Assembly: GCF_007097365.1 (NCBI RefSeq)
Contig: NZ_VJZR01000014.1
Location: 29,404-90,881, forward strand
Source: Flavobacterium franklandianum
GTDB lineage: Bacteria > Bacteroidota > Bacteroidia > Flavobacteriales > Flavobacteriaceae
Direction: 5' to 3'
Length of the DNA: 61,478 nt
Shown: positions 1-8,399 of the stretch, piece by piece
Layout: each line of letters opens with the position of its first letter
Numbering within the stretch: position 1 is the stretch's first letter
Position numbers and translations under genes: made by a program
Notes under the pieces: generated by a model
The model's database searches: none
What the model was told of the DNA's origin: nothing
Seen by the model: only the letters and a program-made list of their open reading frames with translations

Positions 1-3
1 ATA

Positions 4-138
4 TTTTTTGGCTTCATTCCAAAATTGAAATATTTGAAAATCATAGATTTTCAATTACAATTTTTTGGCTTCATTCCAAAATTGAAATATTTGAAAATCA
101 TAGATTTTCAATTACAATTTTTTGGCTTCATTCCAAAA
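4..138. repeat. 57-bp tandem repeat at the 3' end of mazG
   Basis: Two identical 57-bp units occupy 4-60 and 61-117. A third partial copy (118-138) is the 3' coding end of mazG itself. The unit equals 19 codons and carries the last mazG codons plus the stop, so the end of the gene looks duplicated downstream. Each unit contains a perfect 9-bp inverted repeat with a 3-nt loop (34-54 and 91-111), which could act as a weak hairpin after mazG. The window begins at the edge of the array. Confidence 0.9.
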
Positions 139-885
139 AACATCCATTTCAGCTAAAGTCATATCCATTAAGGGTTTGCCTAATTCACCTGCTTTGCTTT
201 CTAAATATTGAAACCTTTTGATGAATTTTTTGTTGGTTCGCTCCAAAGCGTCTTCGGGATTGATGTTTAAAAATCTCGCATAATTTATCATCGAAAACAA
301 AACATCGCCAAATTCGGCTTCCATTTTATCTTGATTTCCAGATTCTACCTCAACTTGAAGTTCTGCCAATTCTTCCTGAACTTTATCCCATACCTGGTGA
401 GGTTCTTCCCAATCAAAACCTACACCCTTTACTTTGTCCTGGATTCGACTGGCTTTTACTAGAGCAGGTAAACTTTTTGGCACACCTTCGAGAACGGATT
501 TTTTGCCTTCTTTTAGTTTGAGTTTTTCCCAGTTTTGTTTCACTTCTTCCTCATCTTTCACCACAACATCGCTGTAAATATGTGGATGACGATGAATGAG
601 TTTTTCACATATTTCGTTACACACATCGGCAATGTCAAAATCATTAGTTTCGCTTCCTATTTTGGCATAAAAAACAATATGCAACAACAAATCGCCTAAC
701 TCTTTTTTGACTTCGTTCAAATCATTGTCCAAAATAGCATCGCCCAATTCGTAGGTTTCTTCGATGGTTAAATGGCGTAAACTTTGGAGCGTTTGCTTTT
801 TGTCCCAAGGACATTTTTCGCGTAAATCGTCCATTATATTCAATAATCGTTCGAAAGCTTGGAGTTGGTTTTGTTTGGAGTTCAT
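112..885 (-). CDS. mazG: Nucleoside triphosphate pyrophosphohydrolase MazG
   Basis: 257 aa, the usual length for two-domain MazG. The family hydrolyses (d)NTPs to the monophosphate and pyrophosphate and helps clear non-canonical nucleotides in the cytoplasm. The N-terminal MazG fold has the EExxE-type metal motif (EETYELGDAI) and the LGDLLLHIVFYAK helix. A second MazG-like helical unit near residues 170-205 has EELAEL and EFGDVLFSMINYA. It is the last gene of a leftward def-DUF5606-mazG group. The final codons lie in a tandemly repeated unit that continues past the stop. Confidence 0.95.
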   Translation of the reverse strand: MNSKQNQLQAFERLLNIMDDLREKCPWDKKQTLQSLRHLTIEETYELGDAILDNDLNEVKKELGDLLLHIVFYAKIGSETNDFDIADVCNEICEKLIHRHPHIYSDVVVKDEEEVKQNWEKLKLKEGKKSVLEGVPKSLPALVKASRIQDKVKGVGFDWEEPHQVWDKVQEELAELQVEVESGNQDKMEAEFGDVLFSMINYARFLNINPEDALERTNKKFIKRFQYLESKAGELGKPLMDMTLAEMDVFWNEAKKL

Positions 886-966
886 TGTATCTAGGTTTTG
901 TGTAAAAATAAGAAATCCTGTCAGGAAAACATCGTGACAGGATTAAAATATATTTTAGAAAGTAAA

Positions 967-1479
967 TTACGCCTTCTTGGCTTTCGCTTTTTTGGCTGGA
1001 GCCTTTTCGGCTGGAGTTTTATCTGCAACTACTTCTTCGACAACGCTTTCTTTGATTGCTTCAGCGTTCTCTCCCAAAGTTTCGGGATTCGGCTCTTCTT
1101 TAGATACCATTCCTTTGGATTGAAGTAAGTTATACCAATTCAAAACTTTTTTAATATCAGACGGATACACTCTTTCGGAATCGTATTCAGGAAGAATTTC
1201 AGAAAAATAAGCCACTAGTGTAGCATTGTCTTCTTTATGCGAAATTGCTGGGCCTTCATTTTCTTTGATGGCGATGTTTCGCATCACTTCGGTCAATGGT
1301 TTCTCTTCGTTGATGGTGTAAATTGAAATTTCTGACAATAAACTCACGTTAACTTTCAAGCTAACCGATATTTTTTTTCCATCGACTAAAGATTCAGCCA
1401 AAAAGCCGGTACGAGTTTGAACTTTTAGTGCATACAGTCCTGGTTTTCCAGAAATTGATAATATTTTTTCTAAATTCAT
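967..1479 (-). CDS. DUF5606 family protein
   Basis: 170 aa. The first 130 residues match the DUF5606 domain I know from Bacteroidota: an N-terminal beta-rich part (LSISGKPGLYAL), then a helical part with ILPEYDSERVYPSDIKKVLNWYN. The last 35 residues are a low-complexity Ala/Lys tail ending in AKKAKAKKA, which could bind nucleic acid or acidic partners. The function of the family is unknown. It lies between def and mazG in the same orientation, 56 bp after def, and is probably cotranscribed with them. Confidence 0.85.
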   Translation of the reverse strand: MNLEKILSISGKPGLYALKVQTRTGFLAESLVDGKKISVSLKVNVSLLSEISIYTINEEKPLTEVMRNIAIKENEGPAISHKEDNATLVAYFSEILPEYDSERVYPSDIKKVLNWYNLLQSKGMVSKEEPNPETLGENAEAIKESVVEEVVADKTPAEKAPAKKAKAKKA

Positions 1480-1535
1480 TTTTTTATAAATTATATGTTT
1501 TTTTTAATTTGAGGAACTGAAAACTGACTACTTAC

Positions 1536-2123
1536 TTATCTTCCTTTTTTATTGCAAAATTTCATTCGATAATCTGGCCTGGTTTTACCATCCATAATGT
1601 TTTGCAATTTCTTTTTAACTAATTGTCTTTTTAGACTCGAAATCAAATCTGTAAATAAGACTCCTTCGTTATGATCGTATTCATGTTGAATAACACGTGC
1701 AATCAAACCATCGAAAACTTCGGTTTTTACATTAAAATCTTCGTTGCAATACTCAATTGTGATTTTTTCGTTGCGATAAACTTCTTCACGAACATCAGGA
1801 ATACTGAGACAGCCTTCGTTAAAACTCCATAATTCGCCTTCTTCTTTCAACATTTTGGCATTGATAAAAGTGCGTTTGAATCCTTTTAACTGGATTTGTT
1901 CCTCAGAGGGCAAATCTTCATCATCACTAAATGGGGTAGTATCAATCACAAAAAGACGAATGTTCAAACCTACTTGTTGAGCTGCAAGCCCAACACCATA
2001 AGCATTGTACATTGTTTCATACATATTGGCTATGATTTCTTTCAGATTAGGATACTCTGGAGTAATCTCCTCTCCCACCTTTCTTAAAATTGGATCGCCA
2101 TATCCTACAATTGGTAAAATCAT
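1536..2123 (-). CDS. def: Peptide deformylase
   Basis: 195 aa. Removes the formyl group from the N-terminal methionine of nascent proteins in the cytoplasm. All three catalytic motifs are present: GVGLAAQQVG at residues 43-52, EGCLSIP near 105, and QHEYDH near 147, giving the Cys, the two His metal ligands and the catalytic Glu. The ATG is preceded by a promoter with TTG-N17-TATTTTTG at 2185-2212. It heads the def-DUF5606-mazG group. Confidence 0.97.
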   Translation of the reverse strand: MILPIVGYGDPILRKVGEEITPEYPNLKEIIANMYETMYNAYGVGLAAQQVGLNIRLFVIDTTPFSDDEDLPSEEQIQLKGFKRTFINAKMLKEEGELWSFNEGCLSIPDVREEVYRNEKITIEYCNEDFNVKTEVFDGLIARVIQHEYDHNEGVLFTDLISSLKRQLVKKKLQNIMDGKTRPDYRMKFCNKKGR

Positions 2124-2184
2124 TAATTTTGTATTAATTATTATCTACTAAAAATTCTAAAACTCTCATCTAATTTTCAGTTTG

Positions 2185-2212
2185 CAAAAATAGTAAAAAA
2201 ATGCGCATTCAA
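2185..2212 (-). promoter_or_regulatory. Promoter of the def operon
   Basis: On the minus strand TTG (2212-2210), then 17 nt, then TATTTTTG (2192-2185). This fits the Bacteroidota -33/-7 consensus TTG and TAnnTTTG. It lies about 62 nt upstream of the def ATG. Confidence 0.6.
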
Positions 2213-2286
2213 TATATTCATGATTAATATTTAAATTTAGTTTAGAAATCTAAGTCCTATATGCTATTATAATATCACTCAATTCT

Positions 2287-2294
2287 TACCTTTG
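2287..2294 (+). promoter_or_regulatory. -7 element upstream of the FUSC gene
   Basis: TACCTTTG matches TAnnTTTG. It covers the alternative TTG codon at 2292, so translation more likely begins at ATG 2313, leaving a very short leader. No clear -33 TTG is seen. Confidence 0.5.
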
Positions 2295-2312
2295 CAAACA
2301 ACCCAAAGAAAT

Positions 2313-4589
2313 ATGTTTCCAAAAATAAAGGACTTTACTATTGGTACTAATTTGTACAATGCTCTCAAAGTAGTTCTTGCTGCCGTTATCCCTGCGTTTC
2401 TATTTTCGTATTTGGGCAATTTAGAAATTGGATTAACCATAGCCATAGGCGCCTTATTTACATTTCCGAGTGACACTCCTAGTAATTTGAAACATAAAAT
2501 TAATGGTTTGCTGGTAACGGTTTTTATTCTTGCTGGAGTCAATTTATTAATCAATGCCACTTATCCGTATCCCATTCTTTTTTACCCCGTATTTGCCATT
2601 TTAGTTTTCACATTATCTATGCTTGCCGTTTATGGACAAAGAGCTACAATGGTTGCCTTTTCGGCATTAATGATACTTTCCATTTCGCTTGCGCACACTC
2701 ATAAAGGCATAGAAATGCTGCAACACTCTGGATTGTTGCTTTGTGGCGGATTATTTTATCTTCTCATTTCCATTATTTTTTATTACATCAATCCGCATCG
2801 CTATACCGAATTACAAATTGTTGAATGTATCAAACTGACATCAAAATATTTGAAACTAAGAGGTGATTTGTGGGAATTGAATTCCGACAGAAAAGAAATT
2901 ACCCGAAAACAATTGATTCTTCAAGTCGAATTGAATAATATTCATGAAAACATTAGAGAAGTTCTAGTTCGAAATCGAACAGATTATGGCTCTTCTCATC
3001 AAAACAGAAAAATGCTTTTGGCTTTTATGTCCTTGGTAGAAATAATGGAATTAGCCGTATCTACTTCCTTTGATCATAATAAATTACATCAAAAATTCGA
3101 TGCACACCCAAAGGTTTTAACGACCTATCAAAGCTTAGCCTATAATCTGGCCAAAAATTTAAAATCATTATCCAAAAAAATAAAAAAAAGAAAGCAATAC
3201 ATCCAGAATAATAATTTAATCGAAAATTTATTTTCCTTCGAATTTGCCATTTCCGATTACGAAAAAACACTCGGTGAGGCTGAAGCTTCAGAAGGGGTTC
3301 ATATGCTCTCAAATATGTTGCATTATGCCGAAAAACAGGTTGAGAAAATAAAAACTTTGGAGCGTGCATACACCTCAACCGTTAAACTCAAAGACCTAAA
3401 TGGAAGGGATAAAGATTTAGACAAATTAACCATTTCGCATTATTATCCGTTAAACACTTTGGTCGAAAATTTTAGCTTTTCTTCGCTTGAATTCCGACAT
3501 TCATTGCGAATTACCACCACATTATTAATAGGATTGATAATTGGAAAAGTATTGCCGTTTGAAAATGTATATTGGATTTTATTGACCATCGTTGTGATTA
3601 TGCGACCTGGATATGGCCTCACAAAAGAAAGAACATTAAATCGATTTATAGGAACGCTCATTGGTGGTGTTATCGGTTTTGCCGTTTTAGCATTAGACCC
3701 AAGTTCGACAATTCTTGCTGCATTAACGATCCTTTTTTTGATTTTAGGATTGACTTTTAATCCATCAAATTATAAAATTGGTACAACCTTTATTACTTTA
3801 CACGTCATTTTTATTTTTGCTATATTAAATCCAAGCGATAGCAATATAGTTCTGTATCGCGTTTTAGACACTTTTGTTGGGGCTATTTTGGCTATTTTGG
3901 CCAATCATTTTTTGTGGCCGTATTGGGAATCGTTAAATACCAATCAAAATATCAAAAATTCTATCGAAGCCAATAGAAATTATTTAAAACAAATTTCAAT
4001 CCTTTATAATGACAAAGAAGGCATAAATACAAAATATCGATTGGCAAGAAATCAGGCTTTTATAGAAATTGGAAACCTGATGGCCTCTTTTCAAAGAATG
4101 TTGCAAGAACCCAAATCGAAGCAAGACAAATTGCAACAGGTGTATAAATTTACAGTTGTCAACAATGCTTTACTTTCGTCTGCGGCTTCGTTAGGCACGT
4201 ATACACAATCGCATAAAACAACCAAAGCTTCTAAATCATTCAATTTCATATTCAATAAAATTATAAAAAATCTAGATTCTGCTATTTCCATTTTGAAAGA
4301 CGAGAATAATCAAATCGAAAACGATACGATAATAGATGAAAATTTAAATAATAATTTAATTGAATTAAAGAAAATTCGGGAACAAGAATTAGCTCAAGGA
4401 AGTGATGTCAATAGCGAGGCTTTCAAACATAAAATGCGAGAAGCACAATTGGTAATTGAACAATTGATTTGGTTAACCAATCTGTCTGAAAACATCCTAA
4501 AAACAACAAAAGTATTATTGAAAACCGAAAAAAATCCTGAAAACAATTCTCTTAAAACATTTTTCGGGTCAAATAATCCTGAAGCATAA
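2313..4589 (+). CDS. FUSC family inner-membrane protein (YccS/YhfK-like)
   Basis: 758 aa from ATG 2313; an upstream TTG falls in the promoter and is rejected. There are two blocks of hydrophobic helices, about residues 20-160 and 395-540, each followed by a long soluble helical region. This is the duplicated architecture of the fusaric acid resistance-like (FUSC) family, related to AaeB and YccS. Such proteins are proposed efflux or envelope-stress transporters; the substrate cannot be read from sequence. It sits between def and ruvX on the opposite strand, and its 3' end overlaps the 3' end of ruvX by 38 bp. Confidence 0.85.
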   Translation: MFPKIKDFTIGTNLYNALKVVLAAVIPAFLFSYLGNLEIGLTIAIGALFTFPSDTPSNLKHKINGLLVTVFILAGVNLLINATYPYPILFYPVFAILVFTLSMLAVYGQRATMVAFSALMILSISLAHTHKGIEMLQHSGLLLCGGLFYLLISIIFYYINPHRYTELQIVECIKLTSKYLKLRGDLWELNSDRKEITRKQLILQVELNNIHENIREVLVRNRTDYGSSHQNRKMLLAFMSLVEIMELAVSTSFDHNKLHQKFDAHPKVLTTYQSLAYNLAKNLKSLSKKIKKRKQYIQNNNLIENLFSFEFAISDYEKTLGEAEASEGVHMLSNMLHYAEKQVEKIKTLERAYTSTVKLKDLNGRDKDLDKLTISHYYPLNTLVENFSFSSLEFRHSLRITTTLLIGLIIGKVLPFENVYWILLTIVVIMRPGYGLTKERTLNRFIGTLIGGVIGFAVLALDPSSTILAALTILFLILGLTFNPSNYKIGTTFITLHVIFIFAILNPSDSNIVLYRVLDTFVGAILAILANHFLWPYWESLNTNQNIKNSIEANRNYLKQISILYNDKEGINTKYRLARNQAFIEIGNLMASFQRMLQEPKSKQDKLQQVYKFTVVNNALLSSAASLGTYTQSHKTTKASKSFNFIFNKIIKNLDSAISILKDENNQIENDTIIDENLNNNLIELKKIREQELAQGSDVNSEAFKHKMREAQLVIEQLIWLTNLSENILKTTKVLLKTEKNPENNSLKTFFGSNNPEA

Positions 4590-4968
4590 TTGTAGCCGAT
4601 ATTTCGTCGATTAGTGCTTTGTTTTGACGTTGTTTTTTACTTAATCCACTGTCAATCATTGTTTGGAAAGCCATTTTTGAAGTAAACCGCTCGTCCACTC
4701 TAATGACTTTCATATCGGGAAAATGATTGGTAAAATGTGTCACAAATCCTTTGATGATAGAAGCGCTTTCAGATGGCTGGCCGTTCATTTGTTTGGGTTC
4801 GCCAATGAGGACTGCTTCAACCTTTTCTTTGGAAAAATAATCTTTAAAAAAAGCAATGGCTGTGGCTGAGGGAATCGTCGTCAAACCTGAAGCAATTATT
4901 TGCAACTCATCGGTAACGGCTATTCCGGTTCGTTTTTGTCCGTAATCTATGGCGAGAATTCTTGGCAT
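4552..4968 (-). CDS. ruvX: RuvX/YqgF-family Holliday junction resolvase-like protein
   Basis: 138 aa, full length. An RNase H-like fold is indicated by AIDYGQKRTGIAVTD at the N terminus (catalytic Asp in IDYG), IGEPKQMNG in the middle and VDERFTS with the second acidic residue. The family is linked to pre-16S rRNA 5' processing and to Holliday junction resolution. It ends inside the convergent FUSC gene. A toxin gene ends directly against its start codon, so it may be read from the toxin-antitoxin promoter. Confidence 0.93.
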   Translation of the reverse strand: MPRILAIDYGQKRTGIAVTDELQIIASGLTTIPSATAIAFFKDYFSKEKVEAVLIGEPKQMNGQPSESASIIKGFVTHFTNHFPDMKVIRVDERFTSKMAFQTMIDSGLSKKQRQNKALIDEISATIMLQDYLTRKMF

Positions 4969-5250
4969 TTATAAGGAGTCTTTATATTTTATGAAACCGA
5001 AGACAGAAACAATTTTCTTCTCAATATCTACCTCATAAACAACCACATATCCTTTAAAAACATAATCCCTTATATTTTCATTTTCAATATATCTTGATTT
5101 CTTAAAATGAAATGGTTGTTCTAAGTCTTTTTTGATATTTTTAAGTAAATCTTTCCTGAATTTTAATGCTGCTCGTGGTTTGTCTTTATAAATGTAACGA
5201 ACTTGCTCTGTCAATAATTTTAGAAATTCATTGGAAATACTAACTATCAT
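4969..5250 (-). CDS. RelE/ParE-family toxin
   Basis: 93 aa. The helix-sheet pattern is that of RelE/ParE: two N-terminal helices (ISNEFLKLLTEQVRYIY, DKPRAALKFRKDLLKNI), then strands RDYVFKGYVVVYEVD and KIVSVFGFIKY. Members act as mRNA interferases or gyrase inhibitors; the target is not evident here. Its ATG overlaps the antitoxin stop by 11 bp, the usual coupled antitoxin-toxin order. The stop abuts the ruvX start. Confidence 0.8.
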   Translation of the reverse strand: MIVSISNEFLKLLTEQVRYIYKDKPRAALKFRKDLLKNIKKDLEQPFHFKKSRYIENENIRDYVFKGYVVVYEVDIEKKIVSVFGFIKYKDSL

Positions 5251-5473
5251 ATTCCGAAAATGTTTTATCTAAAATTGCATCAACTTCGTCTATTGAATAC
5301 ATTTTCTCAGTACCGCTTTTTAGTTTAGCGTAAGCAATAGCTATTTTTTTCTTATTTTCATCAAAATCTAAATCTTCTTGAACTATTTTCAATTCATCCG
5401 AAGAAAACGAACTCAATAATTCCAAGATTTTGGCTTTAATTTTGGGCTGAAATTCTAATCTAATGGTTTCCAT
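5240..5473 (-). CDS. Antitoxin partner of the RelE/ParE toxin
   Basis: 77 aa from ATG 5473. An upstream in-frame ATG at 5506 lies before the likely promoter element (5493-5500) and is not used here. Acidic and helical, with a C terminus (YSIDEVDAILDKTFSEYDS) typical of antitoxins that wrap a RelE/ParE toxin. I do not recognise a named DNA-binding fold, so the family is left open. It overlaps the toxin start, and its promoter is divergent from that of dapD. Confidence 0.7.
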   Translation of the reverse strand: METIRLEFQPKIKAKILELLSSFSSDELKIVQEDLDFDENKKKIAIAYAKLKSGTEKMYSIDEVDAILDKTFSEYDS

Positions 5474-5492
5474 AATTCGAAATTTAATATTA

Positions 5493-5500
5493 CAAATATA
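5493..5500 (-). promoter_or_regulatory. -7 element of the antitoxin-toxin operon
   Basis: Minus-strand TATATTTG (TAnnTTTG), 19 nt upstream of ATG 5473. It lies about 50 bp from the divergent dapD promoter, so an antitoxin bound here could influence both. Confidence 0.5.
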
Positions 5501-5526
5501 TAACATTTTCCATTCGATTTGACTTT

Positions 5527-5554
5527 TTGGTTTTGGTTAAAAATCCTATCTTTG
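5527..5554 (+). promoter_or_regulatory. Promoter of dapD
   Basis: TTG (5527-5529), 17 nt, TATCTTTG (5547-5554), then ATG at 5572. A good match to the Bacteroidota consensus. The TTG at 5527 is therefore a -33 element and not a start codon. Confidence 0.7.
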
Positions 5555-5571
5555 CTGAAAATTTTATCAAA

Positions 5572-6387
5572 ATGAACGAATTACAATCCATAATAGAACA
5601 AGCTTGGGAAAACCGCGCTTTGTTACAAGAAACAAAAACTACTGATGCCATTAGATCAGTTATCGAATTATTAGATGCAGGAAAATTGCGTGTTGCAGAG
5701 CCTGTTGGCGAAGGATGGCAAGTAAACGAATGGGTAAAGAAAGCAGTTGTGCTGTATTTCCCCATCCAAAAAATGGAAACATTAGAAGCTGGAATTTTCG
5801 AATACAACGACAAAATGTTGCTAAAAAGAGATTATGCCGAAAAAGGAGTTCGTGTAGTTCCCGGAGCATCTGCTCGTTATGGCGCTTTTCTTGCTAGTGG
5901 CGTAATTATGATGCCAAGTTATGTAAACATTGGTGCATATGTTGATTCTGGAACAATGGTAGATACTTGGGCAACTGTGGGTAGTTGTGCCCAAATTGGT
6001 AAAGACGTTCACCTTTCTGGTGGTGTTGGAATTGGTGGTGTTCTGGAACCTTTGCAAGCTGCTCCAGTAATTATCGAAGACGGAGCTTTTATCGGTTCTC
6101 GTTGTATTATTGTCGAAGGTGTTCACGTGGGTAAAGAAGCCGTACTAGGTGCGAATGTATGTTTGACCGCTTCCACCAAAATTATTGATGTAACTGGCGA
6201 AACTCCTATTGAAAGAAAAGGATTTGTTCCTGCTCGTTCGGTTGTAATTCCTGGAAGCTATACCAAGAAATTTGCTGCTGGAGATTTCCAAGTGCCTTGC
6301 GCCTTGATAATTGGTACTCGTAAAGCATCCACTGATTTGAAAACATCCTTGAATAATGCGTTACGCGAATATGATGTGGCAGTGTAA
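5572..6387 (+). CDS. dapD: 2,3,4,5-tetrahydropyridine-2,6-dicarboxylate N-succinyltransferase
   Basis: 271 aa from ATG 5572 (MNELQSIIEQAWENRALLQE). Catalyses the succinyl-CoA-dependent step of diaminopimelate/lysine synthesis in the cytoplasm. After an N-terminal helical domain come left-handed beta-helix hexapeptide repeats (about residues 105-225), including YVNIGAYVDSGTMVDTWATV and GVGIGGVLEPLQAAPVIIED, which are characteristic of DapD. Monocistronic, with its own promoter and a strong hairpin terminator. Confidence 0.97.
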   Translation: MNELQSIIEQAWENRALLQETKTTDAIRSVIELLDAGKLRVAEPVGEGWQVNEWVKKAVVLYFPIQKMETLEAGIFEYNDKMLLKRDYAEKGVRVVPGASARYGAFLASGVIMMPSYVNIGAYVDSGTMVDTWATVGSCAQIGKDVHLSGGVGIGGVLEPLQAAPVIIEDGAFIGSRCIIVEGVHVGKEAVLGANVCLTASTKIIDVTGETPIERKGFVPARSVVIPGSYTKKFAAGDFQVPCALIIGTRKASTDLKTSLNNALREYDVAV

Positions 6388-6414
6388 GTTTTAAATTCCA
6401 ATATTTTAAATTTT

Positions 6415-6465
6415 AAATTCCAAATTCCAATTATCAAATCGATTGGAATTTGGAATTTTTCTTTT
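6415..6465 (+). terminator. Hairpin terminator of dapD
   Basis: A perfect 17-bp stem (6415-6431 with 6442-6458) with a 10-nt loop, followed by a T-rich run. It lies 28 bp after the dapD stop. Confidence 0.8.
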
Positions 6466-6537
6466 ATAATTTATTCCTAAAAATTGATTTTTTTTGCTTC
6501 AATTTGTATTGTTAAAAAAAACGATTCCTTCTTCAAA

Positions 6538-7602
6538 ATGAAAATACTAGTTATACAACAAAAAATGATTGGCGATGTGCTTGTTAGCAGCATCATTTGC
6601 AATAATTTACGTTTGGCTTATCCAGATGCTCAAATCGATTATTTGGTTTACGAATCGACAATTCCGGTTTTGGAAGGCAATCCCAATATCGACAATGTTC
6701 TTATATCTCAGGAAAAACACCGCAAAAGCAAAAGAGAATTCTTGAATTTGGCACACGAAATTCGAGGTGTCAAATACGATTTAATCATTGATGCTTATTC
6801 TAAATTAGAAAGCTGGCTGATTGTTTTGTTGAGCGGAGCCAAAAGGAAAATCTCATATAAAAAATTCGGACGCACCTTTTTATACACCGATAATGTTCCC
6901 TTTGCCGAACTCCCAAAAACAAATTTGGGTTTAGCCATCGAAAGACGACTTTCCTTATTAGAACCTCTTAATTTAAAAATTGACATAGATCCTTTTCCTA
7001 AATTATATGTTACTGATAAAGAAAACCAAGATGCGATTGCGCTTTTTGAATATCATCAACTAAAGAAAAATCGAAAAACAGTAATGATTAGCCTTTTGGG
7101 AAGCGAAAATCTAAAAACCTATCCATTGGAATATATGGCGAAAATTATTGATTCCATTGCCGACCATCGAGAAGTAAATATTCTTTTTAATTATTTTCCA
7201 AAGCAAATTAAGGATGCCAAAATTGTTTTTGATGCTTGCAAACTTTCCACTCAGGAAAAAATCTATTTTGAATTATTAGGTAATGATTTGCGTTCCTTTA
7301 TTGCGATAATGAACAATTGCGATTTGATTATTGGCAACGATGGCGGGGCAATTAATATGGCAAAAGCTTTAGAAAAACCTTCATTTATTATTTTTTCGCC
7401 TTGGATTGAAAAGAAAATCTGGGCCACTCTCGAAGATGGCATACATCATATTTCGGTTCATTTGAACGACTTCAAACCCGAATTATTGGTTTCAAAAACG
7501 GATAAAGAGCTCAAAAAAAATGCTCTTTCATTGTATCAAGAATTCAAACCCGAATTGTTCAAGGACAAAATCGAATTGTTTTTAAAACAGAATTTTTTAT
7601 GA
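6538..7602 (+). CDS. Glycosyltransferase family 9 (heptosyltransferase-like)
   Basis: 354 aa from ATG 6538; the 18 residues before it in the open frame look untranslated. The start MKILVIQQKMIGDVLVSS is the GT9 N-terminal motif, with the Asp of GD in the first Rossmann unit. The C-terminal nucleotide-sugar site shows LIGNDGGAINMAKALEKP, the usual (S/N)DxGxxHxA-type motif with Asn in place of His. The family moves heptose or similar sugars from ADP or UDP donors to lipid A core. It faces a lipopolysaccharide-kinase-like gene, consistent with outer-core assembly. Confidence 0.85.
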   Translation: MKILVIQQKMIGDVLVSSIICNNLRLAYPDAQIDYLVYESTIPVLEGNPNIDNVLISQEKHRKSKREFLNLAHEIRGVKYDLIIDAYSKLESWLIVLLSGAKRKISYKKFGRTFLYTDNVPFAELPKTNLGLAIERRLSLLEPLNLKIDIDPFPKLYVTDKENQDAIALFEYHQLKKNRKTVMISLLGSENLKTYPLEYMAKIIDSIADHREVNILFNYFPKQIKDAKIVFDACKLSTQEKIYFELLGNDLRSFIAIMNNCDLIIGNDGGAINMAKALEKPSFIIFSPWIEKKIWATLEDGIHHISVHLNDFKPELLVSKTDKELKKNALSLYQEFKPELFKDKIELFLKQNFL

Positions 7603-7604
7603 AT

Positions 7605-8378
7605 TTAAGACTTCCAGAATTTCAAAGTCTTCTTCAACTTAATTTTTTTATGGAATTTTATTTGAAAATCATTAGTGTAAAACCACATTTTTTCAAAAAT
7701 TTCAGCTTCAGTTTGAGTCGGATATAATTTAGAATATTCGTTGCTCATCACGGCAATCATTTCCTTTTTGGGAGTCAAATGACTGATGTTTTTCATTCTT
7801 GAATCAAAATCCATAGCGTCGTGAAAATTCATTCGATTCAAATCAACCAAGAAGAAATCATAGTTTCCTTCGGCATTTTTTTTAATCAAAGTATTGCCTG
7901 GAGAATGATCTAGGAATTCAATTCCTTTTTCGTGTAAATCGAATGAAAACTGGGTAAATTGTCTTAAAATGTTCTCGTGATCTAAAAAATTTGGAATTTC
8001 GACCAATTCCCTAAAAGTCAAATCGCAATTCAGGTGTTCGCTCACATAATAACTATCCTTGAGTCCTATGATGTCATAATTCTCAAAATAAGCAATTGGC
8101 TGAGGGGTTCCAATTCCTTTTTCTAATAAAGTTGTGGCATATTCAAAAGAGCGTCTAGCTTTGGATTTTCTGAAATATTTATATGCTATTTTATTTATAA
8201 GATGTGGAATTTTGAAGGATTTGATATTGATTGTTTTCCCATCTAATTCAAAAAGTTTAATTTTATTCCTTTGTCCATCGCCAAAAAGAATTCCTGAATC
8301 AGAATTGAATTCTTTAATAAAACCAAGCACGTCTTTAGAATTAGTAACCGATTTAGAAAACATAAGTTTTATTGTCAT
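7605..8378 (-). CDS. Lipopolysaccharide (Kdo/heptose) kinase-like protein
   Basis: 257 aa with a protein-kinase-like fold. The N lobe has the Lys region INIKSFKIPHLINKI. The catalytic loop is GIEFLDHSPGNTLI, where H, the central acidic position and N are arranged as in the InaA/WaaP/KdkA group, though D is partly replaced by DH. The Mg-binding DFG equivalent is FFLVDLNRM. Such enzymes phosphorylate Kdo or heptose in lipid A core. Last gene of the leftward operon; it ends 2 bp from the convergent GT9 gene. The exact sugar is inference. Confidence 0.75.
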   Translation of the reverse strand: MTIKLMFSKSVTNSKDVLGFIKEFNSDSGILFGDGQRNKIKLFELDGKTINIKSFKIPHLINKIAYKYFRKSKARRSFEYATTLLEKGIGTPQPIAYFENYDIIGLKDSYYVSEHLNCDLTFRELVEIPNFLDHENILRQFTQFSFDLHEKGIEFLDHSPGNTLIKKNAEGNYDFFLVDLNRMNFHDAMDFDSRMKNISHLTPKKEMIAVMSNEYSKLYPTQTEAEIFEKMWFYTNDFQIKFHKKIKLKKTLKFWKS

Positions 8379-8399
8379 TTTATTATTTTAAAAGTAATT

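Noticed and set aside
4..138. CRISPR array at the left end
   Set aside because: Direct tandem units without spacers, overlapping the mazG coding end; no cas genes.
898..1128. 76-codon plus-strand frame opposite the DUF5606 gene
   Set aside because: It mirrors the Ala/Lys-rich tail of DUF5606 and has no independent support.
2292..2312. TTG start for the FUSC gene
   Set aside because: The codon is part of the TACCTTTG promoter element; ATG 2313 is used.
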